This document shows positions 61,477 through 64,000 of a DNA stretch of 64,000 nt, piece by piece. This DNA comes from Pseudomonas sp. G34 (GTDB taxonomy: Bacteria; Pseudomonadota; Gammaproteobacteria; Pseudomonadales; Pseudomonadaceae). Each line of letters begins with the position of its first letter. Position 1 is the first letter of the stretch. The stretch spans positions 434,001 to 498,000 of the forward strand of contig NZ_JAVHZV010000030.1 in NCBI RefSeq assembly GCF_031119625.1. Reading direction: 5' to 3'. Below the pieces are notes generated by a model. It was given only the letters and a program-made list of their open reading frames with translations, ran no database searches and was not told where the DNA came from. Made by a program: the position numbers and the translations under genes.

Positions 61477-61496
61477 TGCGCCGCCGCAGCGGCGCA
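61477..61496. terminator. Intercistronic hairpin between gabD and gabT
   Basis: A perfect 8-bp stem TGCGCCGC / GCGGCGCA with loop CGCA, 12 bases after the gabD stop on the minus strand. No U-run follows, so it is more likely an attenuating or mRNA-protecting hairpin than a full terminator. Confidence 0.5.
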
Positions 61497-61508
61497 GGTC
61501 AATCTGTC

Positions 61509-62957
61509 TTAAATGCTGAGGCAGAGGTACTTGATTTCCAGGTAATCCTCGATGCCGTACTTGGAGCCTTCACGGCCCAGGCCGGAGGCCTTGATGCCGC
61601 CGAACGGCGCCACTTCGTTGGAGATCAGCCCGGTGTTGATGCCGACCATACCGTATTCCAGCGCCTCGGCCACACGGAACACGCGGGAGAGGTCACGGGC
61701 GTAGAAGTAGGAGGCCAGACCGAACTCGGTGTCGTTGGCCATGGCGATCACTTCGGCTTCGTCCTTGAAACGGAACAGCGGCGCCAGCGGGCCGAAGGTT
61801 TCGTCCTTGGAGACCAGCGCATCCTTGGGCACATCGGCCAGGATGGTCGGTTCGAAGAAGGTACCGCCCAGGGCGTGGGCCTTGCCGCCGGAGAGGATCT
61901 TGGCGCCTTTGGCAACGGCGTCCTCGATGTGCTCCTTGACCTTGGCCACGGCCTTCTCGTCGATCAGCGGGCCGGTGGTGGTGCCCTCTTCCAGGCCGTT
62001 ACCGATCTTCAGCTTCTCGACCGCAACCTTGAGCTTCTCGGCGAAGGCATCGTAGACGCCGTCCTGCACGTAGATGCGGTTGGCGCACACGCAGGTCTGG
62101 CCGTTGTTGCGGTACTTGGAGATGATCGCGCCTTCGATGGCCTTGTCCAGGTCAGCATCGTCGAACACGATGAAGGGCGCGTTGCCGCCCAGCTCCAGGG
62201 ACACCTTCTTGATGTCCTGGGCGCACTCGGCCATCAGTTGGCGACCGATCTCGGTGGAACCGGTGAACGACAGCTTGCGCACGATCGGGTTGCCGGTCAG
62301 CTCGCTACCGATATCGCCCGCGCTGCCGGTCACCACGCTGAACACGCCAGCCGGAATGCCGGCACGGGTGGCCAGCTCGGCCAGGGCCAGGGCGGAGTAT
62401 GGGGTCTGCGAAGCCGGCTTGAGCACCATGGTGCAGCCAGCAGCCAGGGCCGGGCCGGCCTTGCGGGTGATCATCGCCGCCGGGAAGTTCCACGGAGTGA
62501 TGGCCGCGGTCACGCCGATCGGCTGCTTGATGACGATCAGGCGCTTGTCGGCCTGGTGACCCGGAATGGTGTCGCCATACACGCGCTTGGCTTCTTCGGC
62601 GAACCACTCGATAAAGGAAGCCGCATAGGCGATCTCGCCCTTGGCCTCGGCCAACGGCTTGCCCTGCTCGATGGTCATCAAACGCGCCAGGTCTTCCTGG
62701 TTCTCCAGCATCAGCTCGTACCAGCGACGCAGCTTGGCGGAGCGCTCCTTGGCGGTCAGTGCACGCCAGGCCGGCAGCGCCTTGTCGGCCGCCTCGATGG
62801 CACGGCGAGTTTCGGCCGCACCCATCTTCGGCACGCTGCCGATCACTTCACCCGTGGCCGGGTTGGTCACCTTGATGGTCTGGCCGCTGTCGGCATCAGC
62901 CCAGGCACCGTTGACGAAAGCTTGCTGGCGGAACAGTTGCGCGTCTTTCAGTTGCAT
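61509..62957 (-). CDS. gabD: Succinate-semialdehyde dehydrogenase GabD
   Basis: A 482-residue aldehyde dehydrogenase, the same length as E. coli GabD. ATG 62957 (MQLKDAQLFRQQAFVNG) follows GGAG. Catalytic residues are in LELGGNAPFIV (Glu) and NNGQTCVCANRIYV (Cys), with TPWNFPAAMITRK and SFTGSTEIGRQL for NAD(P) binding. It oxidises succinate semialdehyde to succinate with NAD(P)+. It leads the gabD-gabT operon. Confidence 0.97.
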   Translation of the reverse strand: MQLKDAQLFRQQAFVNGAWADADSGQTIKVTNPATGEVIGSVPKMGAAETRRAIEAADKALPAWRALTAKERSAKLRRWYELMLENQEDLARLMTIEQGKPLAEAKGEIAYAASFIEWFAEEAKRVYGDTIPGHQADKRLIVIKQPIGVTAAITPWNFPAAMITRKAGPALAAGCTMVLKPASQTPYSALALAELATRAGIPAGVFSVVTGSAGDIGSELTGNPIVRKLSFTGSTEIGRQLMAECAQDIKKVSLELGGNAPFIVFDDADLDKAIEGAIISKYRNNGQTCVCANRIYVQDGVYDAFAEKLKVAVEKLKIGNGLEEGTTTGPLIDEKAVAKVKEHIEDAVAKGAKILSGGKAHALGGTFFEPTILADVPKDALVSKDETFGPLAPLFRFKDEAEVIAMANDTEFGLASYFYARDLSRVFRVAEALEYGMVGINTGLISNEVAPFGGIKASGLGREGSKYGIEDYLEIKYLCLSI

Positions 62958-63103
62958 GGCGGTCTCCTCTATCCCGGCAACATGGCACCAGGAGATGACG
63001 AAAGAAGCTGGGCGAGCCCAGGTATGGGTAGAGCGACAGATTAGCCACTGCCTGGCAATTCGAACGGAGTGTAACCGGGAGCCCCAGCTTGGCAAACACC
63101 GAC

Positions 63104-63119
63104 GTTTGAAATATCAAAC
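63104..63119. promoter_or_regulatory. Dyad operator-like site upstream of gabD
   Basis: GTTTGA (63104-63109) and TCAAAC (63114-63119) form a perfect inverted repeat with a 4-base centre, about 147 bases upstream of the gabD start. It is A/T-rich against its surroundings. It could be a regulator binding site; no regulator gene is seen in the window. Confidence 0.45.
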
Positions 63120-63168
63120 AGATCCTAAGATCAGCCAGACGAAAGGGCAATAGTATGTTCGAGAAAAT

Positions 63169-63209
63169 TAACAGCCCGCGGTGGGTGGAACCCCGCCCGG
63201 CTTTTTTCT
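63169..63209 (+). terminator. Plus-strand terminator-like hairpin with no upstream gene
   Basis: An imperfect GC-rich stem (AGCC...GGTGGG with CCC...CCCGGCT) is followed by TTTTTT at 63204-63209 on the plus strand. The nearest protein gene upstream (gabD) runs the other way, so the hairpin may end a small non-coding transcript starting in the 63.0-63.15 kb region, or be an old gene relic. Confidence 0.4.
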
Positions 63210-63280
63210 AGAGCCCGAGCCCGCCATGCTCCCGCCAAATGAGCACCTCGTGCAGCATGGACGCACGCCAGCGACATGCG

Positions 63281-63286
63281 TATGAT
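63281..63286 (+). promoter_or_regulatory. Probable -10 box of the tRNA promoter
   Basis: TATGAT is followed by a GC-rich discriminator (GCGCCCCGC) and the tRNA begins 14 bases later. A GC-rich discriminator is typical of stringently controlled stable-RNA promoters. The -35 box is not clear. Confidence 0.5.
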
Positions 63287-63299
63287 TGCGCCCCGCAAC

Positions 63300-63376
63300 G
63301 CACCAGTAGCTCAGCTGGATAGAGTACTGCCCTCCGAAGGCAGGGGTCGTGGGTTCGAATCCCGCCTGGTGCGCCA
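63300..63376 (+). tRNA. tRNA-Arg (anticodon CCG)
   Basis: A full cloverleaf reads directly. The acceptor GCACCAG / CTGGTGC, D-arm GCTC/GAGT, anticodon stem CTGCC/GGCAG with 7-base loop CTCCGAA (anticodon CCG at 63334-63336), T-arm GTGGG-TTCGAAT-CCCGC, discriminator G and encoded CCA at 63374-63376. It decodes CGG arginine codons. Confidence 0.96.
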
Positions 63377-63420
63377 TATCGCTGTTTTCCTGCATCCGAG
63401 TGGTGACGAGAAAACACAAC

Positions 63421-63447
63421 ACAAAGCCCGCCATGTGCGGGTTTTGT
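63421..63447 (+). terminator. Terminator after tRNA-Arg
   Basis: CCCGC (63427-63431) pairs with GCGGG (63437-63441) over CATGT, extended by A/T pairs, and TTTTGTCGTTT follows. It lies 45 bases past the tRNA. Confidence 0.75.
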
Positions 63448-63811
63448 CGTTTCTGGCACTTGCTCCCTGTGACGTTGAATCATTCTCAGGCACGGACTCA
63501 ATGCTTGGGCCTTTGCACCACCGCGTTCGGTGCGTAGCCCGGGTACGGGCATCGGCGACCTGCACCTGCCTACCCGGGCAATCTTGGCGGAGGCAGATAG
63601 CAGCACTTCCGGCTTTGTCAGCAGGCACGTTATTGGATGGCTCGGCGAAGCGAGCGCTCAAGTGCTCCGGGTGAAGCAGGCTCGGGGCACAAACCTCTGG
63701 CCGTTCAGCCTCGCCCTTTCCTGAAAGCCTGCGGTCAATCAATCTAAACCGTGATCCATCGGTGAGTGTCAACTGCATCGCTATCTACTTCGGCCATTCA
63801 GGATGCTCACC
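63448..63811. other. Intergenic region between tRNA-Arg and the DUF1206 gene
   Basis: About 360 bases with no supported gene. It contains GCCCGGGTA (63537-63545) and its exact inverted copy TACCCGGGC (63571-63579), an extragenic palindrome common in style to Pseudomonas. Open frames here are short, without ribosome sites. Confidence 0.5.
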
Positions 63812-64000
63812 ATGTACAACCCAGCCATTCACGCCAAAGGCGAACTCTCGCGAGGCATTGTCTGGCTCGCTCGGACTGGCTACGCAGCGCGCGGAGTGGT
63901 CTACCTGATCATCGGGATCTTCGCGCTGCTCGCCGCCAAAGGGAGCGGTGACACGGTCGGCACCAAAGGCGCCATCTCGCAATTGCTGACGCAACCATTC
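63812..64000 (+). CDS. DUF1206 membrane protein, N-terminal part (cut by window edge)
   Basis: 63 residues visible, no stop before the window ends. ATG 63812 (MYNPAIHAKGELSRG) is chosen because AGGA lies eight bases upstream; ATG 63803 is too close to it. WLARTGYAARGVVYLIIGIFALLAA (cited as ARTGYAARGVVYLIIGIFAL) is the DUF1206 repeat unit with its R-GYAARG-VYL-IG signature, followed by GTKGAISQLLTQPF. The full protein normally has three such two-helix repeats. Function unknown. Confidence 0.88.
   Translation, partial: MYNPAIHAKGELSRGIVWLARTGYAARGVVYLIIGIFALLAAKGSGDTVGTKGAISQLLTQPF

Noticed and set aside
63104..63119. GTTTGA-N4-TCAAAC read as a PsrA box
   Set aside because: PsrA sites have the opposite orientation (CAAAC towards GTTTG), so only a generic dyad is reported.
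63168..63434. A minus-strand frame over the tRNA with a 'GFEPTTPAFGG'-like product
   Set aside because: This is the well-known spurious translation of the complement of a tRNA gene.
1..64000. CRISPR arrays, insertion sequences, prophage or integrase genes
   Set aside because: No regularly spaced direct repeats and no transposase, integrase or phage proteins were recognised; the only tandem repeat is the hexanucleotide run in fha.

Overview
The window is GC-rich Pseudomonas chromosome, dense with genes. The genus call rests on several points: the gene order cytochrome c4 - dsbA - endonuclease-family protein - diguanylate cyclase; a complete type VI secretion system (T6SS) laid out like the H1 locus of P. 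aeruginosa; a Pseudomonas-type REP element; an AlgU-type promoter on osmC; and the puu/gab polyamine genes. I cannot name the species.

Layout. (1) 1-2.9 kb, minus strand: the end of a redox/envelope operon (cytochrome c4, DsbA, an exo/endonuclease/phosphatase-family protein, and a DgcH-like diguanylate cyclase cut by the window edge). (2) 3.2-34.7 kb: a complete H1-type T6SS in two divergent arms. The minus arm is fha-tssJ-tssK-tssL-tssM-tagF-pppA-ppkA-tagT-tagS-tagR-tagQ. It builds the membrane complex and carries the threonine-phosphorylation control system. The plus arm is tssA-tssB-tssC-hcp-tagJ-tssE-tssF-tssG-clpV-vgrG. It builds the baseplate, sheath, tube and recycling ATPase. (3) 31.9-41 kb: the weapon payload. 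This is a VgrG with a C-terminal HEVGH metallopeptidase-like domain, a small lipoprotein (probable periplasmic immunity), a DUF2169 adaptor, a PAAR-like protein with a C-terminal DNA/RNA nuclease, its YezG-like immunity protein, and a run of small immunity-like genes (including DUF6000-like and CbrC/UPF0167). (4) 41-47.5 kb: mixed housekeeping and stress genes (two membrane proteins, a HAD phosphatase, two DUF1161 proteins, an aminopeptidase, a lipoprotein, OsmC, a flavin-dependent oxidoreductase, dodecin). osmC and dodecin each carry an AlgU-like promoter. (5) 47.7-51.9 kb: an ECF sigma factor, a FecR-type anti-sigma factor and a TonB-dependent receptor with an STN domain, forming a cell-surface signalling iron-uptake system. 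(6) 52-63 kb: an NCS2 nucleobase permease, a PuuB-like oxidase and PuuA-like ligase, a chemoreceptor, a flavoprotein, GabT and GabD; this points to use of polyamines, GABA and purines. (7) 63.3 kb to the end: tRNA-Arg(CCG) and the start of a DUF1206 membrane protein.

The main items for follow-up are the payload (an evolved VgrG protease and a PAAR nuclease, each with a candidate immunity partner, then orphan immunity-like genes) and a pair of ~140-bp imperfect palindromes. One palindrome lies directly after tssA and the other directly after the NCS2 permease. Their sequences differ, but their stems co-vary and their internal-loop bases are conserved, which points to a selected structure. All family names come from reading the translated sequence; no database search was run.
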